A stretch of 64,000 nt of DNA from Quadrisphaera granulorum (lineage in GTDB: Bacteria > Actinomycetota > Actinomycetes > Actinomycetales > Quadrisphaeraceae): positions 1-64,000 of the forward strand of contig NZ_QGDQ01000022.1 in NCBI RefSeq assembly GCF_003149145.1. Reading direction: 5' to 3'. Below the pieces are notes generated by a model. It was not told the DNA's origin, ran no database searches, and worked only from the letters and a program-made list of their open reading frames with translations. Both the position numbers and the translations under genes were made by a program. Of this stretch, positions 28,099 through 39,979 are shown piece after piece. Numbering within the stretch: the first letter of the stretch is position 1; every line of letters begins with the position of its first letter.

Positions 28099-28125
28099 TG
28101 TCAGCGTTGTCAGCGTTGTCAGCGG
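28099..28125. repeat. 9-bp triplicate in the uvrC promoter region
   Basis: TGTCAGCGT occurs three times in a row (last copy TGTCAGCGG), just upstream of the uvrC -10 box. The TTGTCA within it at 28107 and 28116 resembles a -35 hexamer, at 20 and 11 bp spacing. Confidence 0.7.
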
Positions 28126-28132
28126 CGCTGCT

Positions 28133-28138
28133 TACGCT
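28133..28138 (+). promoter_or_regulatory. -10 element of uvrC, leaderless configuration
   Basis: TACGCT ends six bases before GTG 28145, with no Shine-Dalgarno sequence, so a leaderless mRNA is predicted. Confidence 0.6.
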
Positions 28139-28144
28139 GGACGG

Positions 28145-30175
28145 GTGACGAATCCCGCCTCCTACCGACCGAAGCCGGGGGAGGTGCCCGACTCCCCGGG
28201 CGTGTACCGGTTCCGCGACCCGCAGGGCCGCGTGGTGTACGTCGGCAAGGCGAAGAGCCTGCGGCAGCGGCTGGCCAACTACTTCCAGCCGCTGCACCAG
28301 CTGCACTCCCGCACCGCCACGATGGTCACCACCGCCGCGAGCGTCGAGTGGACCGTGGTGAGCACCGAGGTCGAGGCCCTTCAGCTGGAGTACTCCTGGA
28401 TCAAGGAGTTCGACCCGCGCTTCAACGTCAAGTACCGCGACGACAAGTCCTACCCCTACCTCGCGGTGACGATGGGTGAGGAGTTCCCGCGGGTGCAGGT
28501 GATGCGCGGCGCCAAGCGCAAGGGCACCCGCTACTTCGGGCCCTACGCCCACGCCTGGGCCATCCGCGAGACGGTCGACCTGCTCCTGCGCGTCTTCCCG
28601 GTGCGCACCTGCTCGCCCGGCGTCTTCAAGCGCGCCGGCCAGGTGGGCAGGCCATGTCTGCTCGGGTACATCGACAAGTGCTCCGCACCGTGCGTGGGCA
28701 AGGTGACCCCCGAGGAGCACCGCGCGCTCGCGCAGGAGTTCGCCGACTTCATGGGCGGGTCCACGTCCAAGTACGTCAAGCGCGTCGAGGCGGCCATGCG
28801 CGAGGCGGCCGCCGAGATGGACTTCGAGCGTGCCGCCCGGCTCCGTGACGACGCCGGCGCCCTGCGCAAGGCGCTCGAGAAGAGCGCCGTTGTGCTGCCC
28901 GACGCCACCGACGCCGACGTCTTCGCCCTCGCCGAGGACGAGCTCGAGGCTGCCGTCCAGGTCTTCCACGTGCGCGGCGGCCGCGTCCGCGGGCAGCGCG
29001 GCTGGGTGGTGGAGAAGGTCGAGGACCTCACCACGGCCGACCTGGTCCACCACCTGCTGCAGCAGGTCTACGGAGACTCGGCTGATCAGGACGACGACGG
29101 CGGGGGTGCTGCTGGCGGATCGGAGCAGGTTCCCCGCGAGGTGCTCGTCCCGGTCGAGCCCACCGACCCCGAGCAGACCGCTGCCTGGCTGTCGCGGCTG
29201 CGGGGATCCCGGGTGGAGGTGCGCGTGCCGCAGCGCGGCGACAAGCGCGCGCTGCTGGAGACCGTCGAGCGCAACGCCGTCGGCGCCCTGAACCTCCACA
29301 AGACCCGCCGCGGCGGCGACCTGACCTCGCGCTCCCTGGCACTCCAGGAGCTGCAGGAGGCCCTCGGTCTGGACGAGGCGCCGCTGCGCATCGAGTGCTA
29401 CGACGTCTCCCACCTGCAGGGATCCGAAGTGGTCGCCTCGATGGTCGTCTTCGAGGACGGCCTGCCGCGCAAGAGCGAGTACCGCAAGTTCAACGTCCGC
29501 GGGGAGGGGCCCGACGGCAGGACGGATGACCTCGCGTCGATGAACGAGGTCCTGAGGCGCCGGTTCCGTCGGCACCTCGAGCAGCAGGCCGCCGAGGGTG
29601 GGGGCGGTGAGCGCGTCGAGCAGGTCAGCGGGCCGGTGAGCGCCGAGGTCCAGCCGGGCATCGACCCCACCACGGGGCGGGCGCGCCGCTTCGCCTACGC
29701 GCCGCAGCTCGTCGTCGTCGACGGCGGCCAGCCGCAGGTCGAGGCTGCCGCGGCAGCGCTCGCGGACCTCGGCGTCACCGACGTCGCCCTCTGCGGCCTG
29801 GCCAAGCGCCTGGAGGAGGTGTGGCTGCCGGGGGAGGACCACCCCGTCGTCCTGCCCCGCACCAGCGAGGGCCTCTACCTGCTGCAGCGCCTGCGCGACG
29901 AAGCCCACCGCTTTGCCATCAGCGCCCACCGTGCCAAGCGCAGCAAGAGCATGACCACGAGTGCCCTCGACGGCGTGCCCGGCCTCGGGCCCGCGCGCAA
30001 GCAGGCGCTCATGGCGCGCTTCGGCACGCTGAAGGCGCTGCGCGCGGCCACCCCCGAGCAGGTCGCCGAAGTCCCGGGCGTGGGCCCCGCCACGGCGGCC
30101 GCTGTCCTCGCCGCGCTCGCGGGTGACGCTCCGGCTCCCGCCGTCGACACCGCCACCGGGGAGCTCGTGGACTGA
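28145..30175 (+). CDS. uvrC: UvrABC system protein C (excinuclease subunit)
   Basis: UvrC makes both incisions around the lesion marked by UvrB. The 676-residue product has the GIY-YIG nuclease domain ([20 protein letters not shown], residues about 18-37), the Cys-containing linker, a UVR domain that contacts UvrB (about 205-245), the RNase H-like nuclease domain ([18 protein letters not shown], about 418), and tandem helix-hairpin-helix motifs at the C-terminus ([14 protein letters not shown] and [13 protein letters not shown]). GTG 28145 is supported by the -10 box six bases upstream. rapZ follows closely, so uvrC-rapZ-yvcK-whiA may form one unit. Confidence 0.97.
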   Translation: MTNPASYRPKPGEVPDSPGVYRFRDPQGRVVYVGKAKSLRQRLANYFQPLHQLHSRTATMVTTAASVEWTVVSTEVEALQLEYSWIKEFDPRFNVKYRDDKSYPYLAVTMGEEFPRVQVMRGAKRKGTRYFGPYAHAWAIRETVDLLLRVFPVRTCSPGVFKRAGQVGRPCLLGYIDKCSAPCVGKVTPEEHRALAQEFADFMGGSTSKYVKRVEAAMREAAAEMDFERAARLRDDAGALRKALEKSAVVLPDATDADVFALAEDELEAAVQVFHVRGGRVRGQRGWVVEKVEDLTTADLVHHLLQQVYGDSADQDDDGGGAAGGSEQVPREVLVPVEPTDPEQTAAWLSRLRGSRVEVRVPQRGDKRALLETVERNAVGALNLHKTRRGGDLTSRSLALQELQEALGLDEAPLRIECYDVSHLQGSEVVASMVVFEDGLPRKSEYRKFNVRGEGPDGRTDDLASMNEVLRRRFRRHLEQQAAEGGGGERVEQVSGPVSAEVQPGIDPTTGRARRFAYAPQLVVVDGGQPQVEAAAAALADLGVTDVALCGLAKRLEEVWLPGEDHPVVLPRTSEGLYLLQRLRDEAHRFAISAHRAKRSKSMTTSALDGVPGLGPARKQALMARFGTLKALRAATPEQVAEVPGVGPATAAAVLAALAGDAPAPAVDTATGELVD

Positions 30176-30198
30176 CGCCCATGGGCCAGGATGAGTGC

Positions 30199-31209
30199 GT
30201 GAGCGCGCCGCCGCAGCACCCGCAGCCCCAGGACGACGATCAGGCCGAGAGCAGCCATTCCGAAAGCAGCCGGGCCGACGGCAACCAGAGCCCACCCGAG
30301 GGCGAGCACGACCTGCTCGTCATCACCGGCCTGTCGGGTGCCGGCCGGTCGACCACCGCCCACGTCCTGGAGGACCTGGGCTGGTACGTCGTCGACAACC
30401 TGCCCCCGCAGATGCTGGGCCCCTTGGCGCAGCTGGCCGCCCAGGCCTCCGACCCGGTCCCCAAGGTCGCGGTCGTACTCGACGTCCGCGGCCGCGGCTT
30501 TTCCGCCGACCTGGCCGCCGCGCTCGCCGCGGTCCGGGTGCGGCGCAGCATCCTCTTCCTCGAGGCCAGCGACGCCGCCCTCGTGCGCCGCTTCGAGTCC
30601 GTGCGCCGCCCCCACCCGCTGCAGGAGGAGGGGCGCATCCTCGACGGCATCGAGACCGAGCGGGAGCTCCTGCGCGACCTGCGCGCCGCCGCCGACGTCG
30701 TCATCGACACCTCCGACCTCAACGTCCACCAGCTGGCCGCGTCGATCACCCGGGCGTTCGGGGAGGCCGAGGCCACCCGCCTGCGCCTGACGCTGCTGTC
30801 CTTCGGCTTCAAGTACGGGCTGCCCACCGACGCGGACCACGTTGTCGACGTGAGGTTCCTGCCCAACCCCCACTGGATCCCCGAGCTACGGCCCCTCACC
30901 GGCCGCGACGAGCCGGTGAGCAGCTTCGTGCTCGGCCAGGACGGCGCCGAGGACTTCCTCACCCGCTACGCCGCCGCCCTGCAGCCCGTCATCGACGGCT
31001 ATCAGCGCGAGCACCGCCGCTACGCCACCGTCGCCATCGGCTGCACCGGCGGCAAGCACCGCTCGGTAGCCATGACCGAGGCGCTCGCAGCCCGGCTGGA
31101 GGCACTCGCCGAGGAGCGCACGTCGTCGTCCTCGTCCTCGTCGTCGGGGGGCGAAGAGCACCACCGGCCCGTGCTGCGCGTCGCCCACCGCGACCTGGGC
31201 CGGGAATGA
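30199..31209 (+). CDS. rapZ: RapZ/YvcJ family nucleotide-binding protein
   Basis: This is a RapZ/YvcJ homologue of about 336 residues, an RNA-binding P-loop protein that in enterobacteria guides RNase E to GlmZ. Its role in actinobacteria is unclear. The P-loop reads [20 protein letters not shown], with Arg where most bacteria have Lys, which is usual in actinobacterial members. Further conserved parts are [38 protein letters not shown] and [15 protein letters not shown] seven bases before GTG 30199 favours that start; ATG 30181 is possible. It is followed by yvcK and whiA, the classic conserved trio. Confidence 0.94.
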   Translation: MSAPPQHPQPQDDDQAESSHSESSRADGNQSPPEGEHDLLVITGLSGAGRSTTAHVLEDLGWYVVDNLPPQMLGPLAQLAAQASDPVPKVAVVLDVRGRGFSADLAAALAAVRVRRSILFLEASDAALVRRFESVRRPHPLQEEGRILDGIETERELLRDLRAAADVVIDTSDLNVHQLAASITRAFGEAEATRLRLTLLSFGFKYGLPTDADHVVDVRFLPNPHWIPELRPLTGRDEPVSSFVLGQDGAEDFLTRYAAALQPVIDGYQREHRRYATVAIGCTGGKHRSVAMTEALAARLEALAEERTSSSSSSSSGGEEHHRPVLRVAHRDLGRE

Positions 31210-31228
31210 GGCCGAGAGTGAGGGTGGC

Positions 31229-32239
31229 GTGAGGCCAGGCGTCGCACCCGGCGCCGGGCTGAGTGCCGGGCTGCAACCCGGCACCGGCCCCGCGGTCGTG
31301 GCGTGCGGAGGCGGCCACGGCCTGTCCGCCTCCCTGCAGGCCCTGCGTCACCTCTCCGACCGCATCACCGCCGTGGTGACCGTCGCCGACGACGGCGGCT
31401 CCAGCGGACGTCTGCGCGAGGAGCTCGGCATCATGCCGCCCGGTGACCTGCGGATGGCGCTCGCGGCGCTGTGCGACGACACCGAGTGGGGTCGCACCTG
31501 GCGTGACGTGCTGCAGCACCGCTTCACGAGCGAGGGCCCGCTGGCCGGGCACGCGGTCGGCAACCTGCTCATCGCCGCGCTGTGGCAGCGCCTGGGCGAC
31601 AGCGTGGAGGGCCTCGACCTCGTCGGGCGCCTCCTGGGGGCCCGCGGGCGCGTGCTGCCGATGTCGTCGGTGCCGCTGGACATCGAGGCGGACGTGCGGG
31701 TCAGCGGAGGTCGCTCGTCGCCGCCGCGGGTGGAGCTGGTGCGGGGCCAGGCGGCTGTCGCCACCACGCGCGGCACGGTGGAGGAGGTGCGGCTGCTGCC
31801 CGCCGACCCGCCCGCACGCCCCGAGGTGGTCGAAGCGGTGCGCGCCGCGGACTGGGTGGTGCTCGGTCCGGGCAGCTGGTTCACCAGCGTCATGCCGCAC
31901 CTGCTGGTGCCTGACCTGGCGGCGGCGCTGCGAGAGACGCCCGCCCGCCGCTGCCTCGTGCTCAACCTCGTCAGCGAGCGCAACGAGACCCGGGGCCTGA
32001 GCCCGGCCGCGCACGTGCGGGCACTCACCGCGCACGCGCGGGGGCTGCGCTTCGACGTCGTCCTGGCCGACCCGAGCGCCGTGGAGGACGTCGAGGAGCT
32101 CGCGGCGGCCGCCGAGGAGGCCGGGGCGCGCCTGGTGCTGCGGCAGGTGCGGCGCGGGCGGACGGCCGTCCACGACCCGCTGCGGCTCGCCGCAGCCATG
32201 CGGGACGTGCTGGAGGGCTCCTGGGGCGACGTCGCGTGA
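31229..32239 (+). CDS. yvcK: YvcK family UDP-sugar-binding protein (gluconeogenesis factor)
   Basis: YvcK-type proteins bind UDP-GlcNAc and support cell-wall precursor supply and growth on gluconeogenic carbon sources. CuvA is the mycobacterial counterpart. The 336-residue product has VVACGGGHGLSASLQALR at the nucleotide-binding loop, then TVADDGGSSGRLREELG, PPGDLRMAL, GHAVGNLL and VLGPGSWFTSVMPHLLV, all family signatures. The start at GTG 31229 follows a GGGTGG purine stretch; the first 20 residues are low-complexity. It lies between rapZ and whiA. Confidence 0.95.
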   Translation: MRPGVAPGAGLSAGLQPGTGPAVVACGGGHGLSASLQALRHLSDRITAVVTVADDGGSSGRLREELGIMPPGDLRMALAALCDDTEWGRTWRDVLQHRFTSEGPLAGHAVGNLLIAALWQRLGDSVEGLDLVGRLLGARGRVLPMSSVPLDIEADVRVSGGRSSPPRVELVRGQAAVATTRGTVEEVRLLPADPPARPEVVEAVRAADWVVLGPGSWFTSVMPHLLVPDLAAALRETPARRCLVLNLVSERNETRGLSPAAHVRALTAHARGLRFDVVLADPSAVEDVEELAAAAEEAGARLVLRQVRRGRTAVHDPLRLAAAMRDVLEGSWGDVA

Positions 32240-32397
32240 CGATCGCTCGAGGGGCGTTCGACGGTCGCTCAGCGGTCAGATGAACCAGGTCTGACCAGGG
32301 CTCCGGGGCCGTCCTTCCTGATCGCGTCGACCTAGTCACAACGGTGGAATTCGGCGAGTCGCCTCCCCGGGCGTGTCGCAATGGCACCATGTCTGAC

Positions 32398-33378
32398 ATG
32401 GCACTGACGGCACAGGTGAAGGACGAGCTCAGCCGTCTTCCGGTCCAGCGTTCCTGCTGCCGCAAGGCCGAGGTCTCGGCCCTGCTGCGTTTCGCGGGGG
32501 GTCTGCACATCATCGCGGGCCGCGTGGTCGTGGAGGCCGAGCTCGACACCGGTGCCGCTGCGCGGCGGCTCCGGCGTGATCTCGCAGACGTGTACCGCGC
32601 CCCAAGCGAGGTGCTCGTGGTCGCCGGTGGCGGTCTGCGGCGGGGTTCGCGCTACGTCGTGCGGGTGGTGCACAACGCCGAGTCGCTGGCCCACCAGACG
32701 GGCCTGCTCGACCAGCGCGGTCGCCCCGTGCGCGGTCTGCCGCCGCAGGTGGTGGCCGGTGCGGTCTGCGACGCCGAGGCCGCGTGGCGTGGGGCGTTCC
32801 TCGCGCACGGCTCCCTCACCGAGCCCGGGCGCTCCTCGGCGCTGGAGATCACCTGTCCCGGGCCGGAGGCCGCGCTCGCGCTCGTGGGCGCCGCCCGCCG
32901 CCTGGACATCCAGGCCAAGGCCCGCGACGTGCGCGGCACCGACCGCGTGGTCATCCGCGACGGCGAGGCCATCGGTGACCTCCTGACCCACCTGGGCGCC
33001 CATGGCGCCAAGCTCGTGTGGGAGGAGCGGCGCATGCGCCGGGAGGTGCGCGCCACCGCCAACCGCCTGGCCAACTTCGACGACGCCAACCTGCGCCGCT
33101 CGGCCCGGGCCGCCGTGGCCGCCGGGTCCCGCGTGGAGCGGGCGCTGGAGATCCTCGGCGAGGACGTCCCGGAGCACCTGCGCATCGCCGGCACGTTGCG
33201 CCTGGAGCACAAGCAGGCCTCCCTGGAGGAGCTGGGCGCCCTGGCCGACCCTCCGATGAGCAAGGACGCCGTCGCGGGCCGCATCCGCCGGCTGCTGGCC
33301 ATGGCCGACCGCAAGGCCCAGGAGCTGGGCATCCCCGGCACCGAGGCCAACCTGACCCCGGACATGCTCGACGCCTGA
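32398..33378 (+). CDS. whiA: sporulation/cell-division regulator WhiA
   Basis: WhiA is a DNA-binding protein with a LAGLIDADG-like N-terminal domain and a C-terminal helix-turn-helix. In Streptomyces it works with WhiB at sporulation septation. The product of about 326 residues starts [16 protein letters not shown], as in other family members, which is why ATG 32398 is preferred over ATG 32389 or GTG 32344. [20 protein letters not shown] and [16 protein letters not shown] are hallmark segments. It is last in the rapZ-yvcK-whiA group, 158 bp after yvcK. That gap has no clear promoter. Confidence 0.95.
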   Translation: MALTAQVKDELSRLPVQRSCCRKAEVSALLRFAGGLHIIAGRVVVEAELDTGAAARRLRRDLADVYRAPSEVLVVAGGGLRRGSRYVVRVVHNAESLAHQTGLLDQRGRPVRGLPPQVVAGAVCDAEAAWRGAFLAHGSLTEPGRSSALEITCPGPEAALALVGAARRLDIQAKARDVRGTDRVVIRDGEAIGDLLTHLGAHGAKLVWEERRMRREVRATANRLANFDDANLRRSARAAVAAGSRVERALEILGEDVPEHLRIAGTLRLEHKQASLEELGALADPPMSKDAVAGRIRRLLAMADRKAQELGIPGTEANLTPDMLDA

Positions 33379-34425
<1,047 letters not shown>

Positions 34426-34443
34426 GCCTCCTTCCTCACGAAG

Positions 34444-35676
34444 ATGGCTCTGACCTCTCTCGACGACCTGGTGGCCGCGCAGGGTGATCTGCGCGGCCGC
34501 CGGGTGCTGGTCCGCTCCGACCTCAACGTGCCGCTCTCCGGCACGACCATCACCGACGACGGCCGCGTCCGTGCCTCCGTGCCGACGTGGCAGCGCCTGC
34601 TCGACGCGGGCGCCCGCGTCGTCGTCGTCGCGCACCTGGGCCGCCCCAAGGGGGCCCCGGAGGCGAAGTACTCCCTGGCCCCCGTCGCCGAGCGGGTACG
34701 CGAGCTGCTGCCCTCCACCACGGTCCACTTCGCGGACGTGACGGTGGGCGGCTCCGCGCAGGAGGCCGCCGACGCCCTCGGCGACGGCGAGCTGCTGCTC
34801 GTGGAGAACCTCCGCTTCAACGCCGGTGAGACCAGCAAGGACGACGCCGCGCGTGCCGCCTTCGCCGGAGAGCTCGCCGCGCTGGTCGGTGGGCCTGACG
34901 AGGGGCTCTTCGTCTCGGACGGCTTCGGCGTGGTGCACCGCAAGCAGGCCAGCGTCTACGACGTCGCCCAGCTGCTCCCGCACGCCGCCGGCGGCCTCGT
35001 CGAGGCCGAGACCGCGGTGCTGCAGCGCCTCACCACCGACCCGGCCCGCCCCTACGCCGTGGTGCTGGGCGGGGCGAAGGTCTCCGACAAGCTCGCCGTC
35101 ATCGAGAACCTCCTCGGCACCGCCGACCGGCTCCTCGTCGGCGGCGGCATGGTCTTCACCTTCCTCGCGGCCCAGGGCCACGAGGTCGGGAAGTCCCTGC
35201 TCGAGGCCGACCAGATCGAGATCGTCAAGGGCTACCTCGCCACCGCCGCCGAGCGCGGCGTCGAGGTCGTCCTCCCGGTCGACGTCATCGCCGCCACCGC
35301 GTTCTCCGCCGACGCCGACCACGAGGTCGTCGCCGCAGACGCGATCCCGGCGGACCGGATGGGCCTGGACATCGGCCCGGCCAGCTCGGCGCTGTTCGCC
35401 GAGAAGCTCGCCGACACCCGCACGGTGTTCTGGAACGGGCCCATGGGCGCGTTCGAGATGGCGCCGTACGCGGAGGGCACCCGCGAGCTCGCGAAGGCCC
35501 TCGTCGAGGTCACCCGCGCTGGTGGCCTCACCGTGGTGGGCGGCGGAGACTCCGCCGCGGCCGTGCGCTCGCTCGGCTTCGCCGACAGCGACTTCGGCCA
35601 CATCTCCACCGGCGGCGGCGCCAGCCTGGAGTACCTCGAGGGCAAGACCCTCCCGGGGCTGTCCGTCCTCTCCTGA
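34444..35676 (+). CDS. pgk: phosphoglycerate kinase
   Basis: Pgk transfers the acyl-phosphate of 1,3-bisphosphoglycerate to ADP. The 410-residue product has [11 protein letters not shown] near the N-terminus, [11 protein letters not shown], the nucleotide-site segment [14 protein letters not shown], and [12 protein letters not shown] and [12 protein letters not shown] near the end. ATG 34444 lies 18 bases after gap with no strong ribosome site, so it probably relies on read-through from gap. A strong hairpin at 35689-35730 follows. Confidence 0.98.
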   Translation: MALTSLDDLVAAQGDLRGRRVLVRSDLNVPLSGTTITDDGRVRASVPTWQRLLDAGARVVVVAHLGRPKGAPEAKYSLAPVAERVRELLPSTTVHFADVTVGGSAQEAADALGDGELLLVENLRFNAGETSKDDAARAAFAGELAALVGGPDEGLFVSDGFGVVHRKQASVYDVAQLLPHAAGGLVEAETAVLQRLTTDPARPYAVVLGGAKVSDKLAVIENLLGTADRLLVGGGMVFTFLAAQGHEVGKSLLEADQIEIVKGYLATAAERGVEVVLPVDVIAATAFSADADHEVVAADAIPADRMGLDIGPASSALFAEKLADTRTVFWNGPMGAFEMAPYAEGTRELAKALVEVTRAGGLTVVGGGDSAAAVRSLGFADSDFGHISTGGGASLEYLEGKTLPGLSVLS

Positions 35677-35688
35677 CGGCAGTCCCGC

Positions 35689-35730
35689 GGCTCCCCGCCC
35701 GCACCCCTCGATGCGTGCGGGCGGGGAGCC
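35689..35730 (+). terminator. hairpin terminator after pgk
   Basis: A perfect 16-bp stem (35689-35704 with 35715-35730) and a 10-nt loop lie 13 bp after the pgk stop, separating gap-pgk from tpiA at least in part. Confidence 0.85.
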
Positions 35731-35802
35731 CACCTACGCGCTGATACCGACTCACTCACGTACAGACCCACGACACCGACGTCCCAGCACAGGAGGACCC
35801 CC

Positions 35803-36585
<783 letters not shown>

Positions 36586-36668
36586 TCGGCGTCCCGAGCA
36601 CGCTCCCCGGGACCACATCGGGCACCGCCACCTGCGTGATGGCGGTCACCGTGGGGCTCACCAGCAAG

Positions 36669-36674
36669 TACCCT
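36669..36674 (+). promoter_or_regulatory. -10 element of secG, leaderless configuration
   Basis: TACCCT ends eight bases before GTG 36683, and there is no Shine-Dalgarno sequence. Confidence 0.5.
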
Positions 36675-36682
36675 GGTCGGCT

Positions 36683-36937
36683 GTGACTGTCCTGCGGATC
36701 GTGCTCCAGGTTCTCCTGGCGCTGACGAGCCTCTTCCTGACCCTGCTGATCCTCCTGCACAAGGGCAAGGGCGGCGGTCTGTCGGACATGTTCGGCGGCG
36801 GGATGTCGGCCAGCGTGGGCGGTTCCGGGGTGGCCGAGCGCAACCTCAACCGCATCACCGTGGCCAACGCCGTGCTCTGGGCGGCCGTCGTCGTCGCGCT
36901 GGGCCTGGTCGAGCGCTTCGACCCCAGCGGTTCCTGA
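36683..36937 (+). CDS. secG: preprotein translocase subunit SecG
   Basis: This is the small accessory subunit of the SecYEG protein-conducting channel. The 84-residue product has two membrane helices (about residues 2-24 and 58-77). Between them is the conserved cytoplasmic loop LLHKGKGGGLSDMFGGGM, the family signature. GTG 36683 gives the usual length; the frame is open further upstream but overlaps tpiA. Its place after tpiA and before rbpA is common in actinobacteria. Confidence 0.95.
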   Translation: MTVLRIVLQVLLALTSLFLTLLILLHKGKGGGLSDMFGGGMSASVGGSGVAERNLNRITVANAVLWAAVVVALGLVERFDPSGS

Positions 36938-36967
36938 CCCTCCACTCCTGCAGACGAAGGGATCACC

Positions 36968-37315
36968 GTGGCAGGTGGCAACGCGATCCGAGGCAGCCGT
37001 GTCGGCGCCGGTCCCATGGGCGAGGCCGAGCGCGGTGACGCCGCCCCGCGGCGCCGTGTCTCGTACTGGTGCGCCAACTCGCACGAGACGCAGCCGAGCT
37101 TCGCGTACGACTCCGGCTCCGAGGTCCCCGAGACCTGGGACTGCCCGCGCTGCGGGCTGCCGGCCGGGCAGGACCGGGCGAACCCGCCCCAGCCGCCCAA
37201 GACCGAGCCGTACAAGACGCACCTCGCGTACGTGAAGGAGCGCCGCTCCGAGAGCGACGGCAAGGCCATCCTCGAGGCGGCCCTCGCCAAGCACCGCGCC
37301 AAGCGCGGTCTCTGA
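36968..37315 (+). CDS. rbpA: RNA polymerase-binding protein RbpA
   Basis: RbpA is an actinobacterial transcription factor that binds the principal sigma factor and RNA polymerase and stabilises the open promoter complex. The 115-residue product has a basic N-terminal tail, a zinc-binding core (WCANSHE and WDCPRCGLPAG) and the C-terminal sigma-interacting helix region (PYKTHLAYVKERRS). GAAGGG six bases before GTG 36968 supports the start. The stop codon lies in a 16-bp tandem repeat and is followed by a long palindromic terminator. Confidence 0.96.
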   Translation: MAGGNAIRGSRVGAGPMGEAERGDAAPRRRVSYWCANSHETQPSFAYDSGSEVPETWDCPRCGLPAGQDRANPPQPPKTEPYKTHLAYVKERRSESDGKAILEAALAKHRAKRGL

Positions 37316-37352
37316 CACCAGCGGTCTCTGACACCAGCGAACTCTCACACCA
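37305..37352. repeat. 16-bp tandem repeat spanning the rbpA stop codon
   Basis: GCGGTCTCTGACACCA occurs at 37305-37320 and 37321-37336, with a degenerate third copy at 37337-37352. The TGA in the first copy is the rbpA stop codon (37313-37315). Confidence 0.9.
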
Positions 37353-37356
37353 GCGC

Positions 37357-37404
37357 AGCACGCAGAGGGCCCCGGGACGATCGTCCCGGGGCCCTCTGCG
37401 TGCT
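37357..37404. terminator. 48-bp perfect palindrome, bidirectional terminator
   Basis: Two 24-base arms (37357-37380 and 37381-37404) are exact reverse complements with no spacer. The palindrome lies between the convergent rbpA and pgi genes. As RNA it would form a long GC-rich hairpin on either strand. Confidence 0.88.
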
Positions 37405-37425
37405 CTGCTGCTACAGCCCGAGCAA

Positions 37426-39111
37426 CTAGACCGTGCGCTGCGCCAGGTAGTACTCGATGAGCTCCCGCGTGGACGGGTCCTGCGACTCCAGCGCCGCGGA
37501 GTCTCCGGTGAGGGCAGGAGCGATCTCCAGGGCCAGCTTCTTGCCCAGCTCGACGCCCCACTGGTCGAAGCTGTCGATGCCCCACACGACACCCTCGACG
37601 AACGTGATGTGCTCGTACAGCGCGATGAGCTGACCCAGCACCGACGGGGTCAGCGACGCCGCGAGGATGGAGGTGGTGGGGCGGTTCCCGCTGAAGACCC
37701 GAGCGGACACCACGTCCTCCGCGGTGCCCTCGGCGCGCACCTCCTCGGCGGTCTTGCCGAACGCCAGCGCCTTGGTCTGGGCGAAGAAGTTCGCCATGAA
37801 CAGGGCGTGGACGTCGACGTCGCCGTCCTGCAGCGGGTGCGCCGGGTTGGCGAACGCGATGAAGTCGGCCGGGATGATGCGCGTGCCCTGGTGGATCAGC
37901 TGGTAGAAGGCGTGCTGCCCGTTGGTGCCGGGCTCGCCCCAGAAGACCTCACCGGTCTCGGTGGTCACCGGGGTGCCGTCCCAGCGCACCGACTTGCCGT
38001 TGGACTCCATCGTCAGCTGCTGCAGGTACGCGGCGAAGCGGTGCAGGTACTGGCTGTACGGCAGCACCGCGTGCGTGTGGGCACCGACGAAGTTGACGTA
38101 CCAGACGTTGATCAGGCCCATGAGCACCGGCACGTTCGTGGCGAGCGGCTCGGTGCGGACGTGCTCGTCGATGGCGTGGAACCCGGCGAGGAACTCCCGG
38201 AACGCGTCCGGACCGATGGCCACCGCCAGTGAGGTGCCGATCGCGGAGTCGACGGAGTAGCGGCCACCGACCCAGTCCCAGAAGCCGAAGGCGTTCTGCG
38301 GGTCGATGCCGAAGTCGGCGACCTTGTCCAGCGCGGTGGAGACGGCCACGAAGTGCTTCGCGACGGCCGCGCGGCGGGCGTCGTCGTCGTCCTTCAGCGC
38401 ACCGGCAGCGATGAGCTGCTCCCACAGCCAGGCGCGGGCCAGACGGGCGTTGGTCAGCGTCTCCAGGGTCCCGAAGGTCTTGGAGGCGACGATGAACAGC
38501 GTCGAGGTGGCGTCGAGGCCGACCAGGGTCTCGGCCAGGTCGGTCGGGTCGATGTTCGAGATGAACCGCAGCTCGATCTCGGGGTGCTTGTAGGCCTTCA
38601 GCGCCTCGTACGCCATCACCGGTCCCAGGTCGGACCCGCCGATGCCGATGTTGACGACGGTGCGGATCCGCTCGCCCGTGACGCCCGTCCAGGCGCCCGA
38701 GCGGACGTCGTCCGCGAACGCCGACACCTTCGCCAGGACTTCCTGGACGTCGGTGTCGACGTCCTGGCCGTCGACGACCAGCGCCGGCGTCGCGTGCGGC
38801 GGACGGCGCAGCGCCGTGTGCAGCACGGCACGGTCTTCGGTGACGTTGATGTGCTCCCCGGCGAACATCGCCGCCAGCCGCTCCGGAAGGCGGACCTCCT
38901 CGGCCAGCTTCACCAGCAGCGACAGCGTCGCGTCGGTGATGAGGTTCTTGGAGAGGTCGACGTGGAGGTCGGCAGCGTCGAAGGTCAGCCTGCGGGCCCG
39001 CTCGGGGTCCTTGGCGAACCAGGCGCGCAGGTCAGGGGTGACAGCCGCGTGGTGGGCCGTGAGGCCGGCCCAGGCGGAAGTGGTGGTCGGATCCACAGGA
39101 GGAGTGCTCAC
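37426..39111 (-). CDS. pgi: glucose-6-phosphate isomerase
   Basis: Pgi interconverts glucose 6-phosphate and fructose 6-phosphate. The 561-residue product has the family signatures [15 protein letters not shown] (phosphate site, about residue 215), [16 protein letters not shown], and a C-terminal [11 protein letters not shown] with the active-site region. GTG 39111 is supported by TAGCGT ending six bases upstream, a leaderless arrangement, so pgi probably has its own promoter although it lies downstream of tkt-tal-zwf-opcA-pgl. Confidence 0.98.
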   Translation of the reverse strand: MSTPPVDPTTTSAWAGLTAHHAAVTPDLRAWFAKDPERARRLTFDAADLHVDLSKNLITDATLSLLVKLAEEVRLPERLAAMFAGEHINVTEDRAVLHTALRRPPHATPALVVDGQDVDTDVQEVLAKVSAFADDVRSGAWTGVTGERIRTVVNIGIGGSDLGPVMAYEALKAYKHPEIELRFISNIDPTDLAETLVGLDATSTLFIVASKTFGTLETLTNARLARAWLWEQLIAAGALKDDDDARRAAVAKHFVAVSTALDKVADFGIDPQNAFGFWDWVGGRYSVDSAIGTSLAVAIGPDAFREFLAGFHAIDEHVRTEPLATNVPVLMGLINVWYVNFVGAHTHAVLPYSQYLHRFAAYLQQLTMESNGKSVRWDGTPVTTETGEVFWGEPGTNGQHAFYQLIHQGTRIIPADFIAFANPAHPLQDGDVDVHALFMANFFAQTKALAFGKTAEEVRAEGTAEDVVSARVFSGNRPTTSILAASLTPSVLGQLIALYEHITFVEGVVWGIDSFDQWGVELGKKLALEIAPALTGDSAALESQDPSTRELIEYYLAQRTV

Positions 39112-39117
39112 GAGGAG

Positions 39118-39123
39118 ACGCTA
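39118..39123 (-). promoter_or_regulatory. -10 element of pgi, leaderless configuration
   Basis: TAGCGT on the minus strand ends six bases before GTG 39111, with no ribosome binding site. Confidence 0.6.
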
Positions 39124-39187
39124 GGGCAGGTGGGTGACGGAGATCCCCAGAACGTGTCAGTCCCGTTGCCGAGCGTGCGAAGCGCCC

Positions 39188-39979
39188 TCACAGCTGGCTC
39201 GCCGCGTCGCGATCGAGCAGCCACAGCGTGCGCCGCGTGCCGCTGACCAGGCTCGCCGGCAGCCGGCCGGGGCCAGCGAGGGCCTCGGCCACCGCGTCAG
39301 CTTTGTCGGCGCCGCCCACCACGAGCCACACCTCCTCGGCAGAGGTGATCACGGGCAGCGTCAGCGACAGGCGGGTGGGCGGAGGCTTGGGGGAGTCACG
39401 CACGGCGATGACCTCCCGCCCGGCCTCCTGCCCCTCCTTCAGCGACGGGTGCTCCGGGAAGAGGCTCGCCACGTGCCCGTCGGGGCCGACACCGAGCATG
39501 AGCACGTCGAAGACGGGCACCGAGCCACCGACGCCCTCGGCGCGAGCGGCCTCGGCGAGCTCGGCCGCGTAGCGGGCGGCTGCCGCGTCGGGATCGGCGG
39601 GGTTGTCGACGTCAGCATCGTCGGTGGCAGGCATCACGTGGACGGCGTCCTCGCGCAGCCCCTGCGTCGCGAGGGTGTCGAGCAGCGCCTCGCGGGCCTG
39701 GACGGCGTTGCGGTCGCCGTCGTCGGAGGTCACGAACCGCTCGTCGCCCCACCACAGGTCCACCCGTGACCAGTCCACCGCGTGCGATGCGGGGGAGGAG
39801 GCCACCTCGCGCAGCAGCTGGATGCCGACCGTGCCGCCGGTGAGCACCACGGACGCGCGTCCACGCCGGACCTGCGCGTCGAGGACGCGCACGACGAGCC
39901 GGGCGGCCACGGCCGCCGCCAACGAGTTCTTGTCAGGGTGGACGACGACCTCGGCCGCCGAGCGGGACCCGAAGGTCAT
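39188..39979 (-). CDS. pgl: 6-phosphogluconolactonase
   Basis: Pgl hydrolyses 6-phosphogluconolactone, the second step of the oxidative pentose phosphate pathway. The 263-residue protein is of the DevB/glucosamine-isomerase-like type: VLTGGTVGIQLLREV, VDLWWGDERFV and LMLGVGPDGHVASLFPEHP are the expected signatures. Its ATG overlaps the opcA stop (ATGA), so it is co-translated with opcA directly after zwf. Confidence 0.97.
   Translation of the reverse strand: MTFGSRSAAEVVVHPDKNSLAAAVAARLVVRVLDAQVRRGRASVVLTGGTVGIQLLREVASSPASHAVDWSRVDLWWGDERFVTSDDGDRNAVQAREALLDTLATQGLREDAVHVMPATDDADVDNPADPDAAAARYAAELAEAARAEGVGGSVPVFDVLMLGVGPDGHVASLFPEHPSLKEGQEAGREVIAVRDSPKPPPTRLSLTLPVITSAEEVWLVVGGADKADAVAEALAGPGRLPASLVSGTRRTLWLLDRDAASQL

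Noticed and set aside
26147-30295. A 1382-codon minus-strand open frame opposite the glucosidase, uvrC and rapZ genes
   Set aside because: Very GC-rich coding sequence leaves few stop codons in opposite frames. The translation is His/Gly/Val/Leu/Arg-rich with no motifs, and the plus-strand genes are unmistakable.
30199-31209. RapZ considered inactive because its P-loop has Arg instead of Lys
   Set aside because: The change is usual in actinobacterial members of the family, and the rest of the protein is intact.
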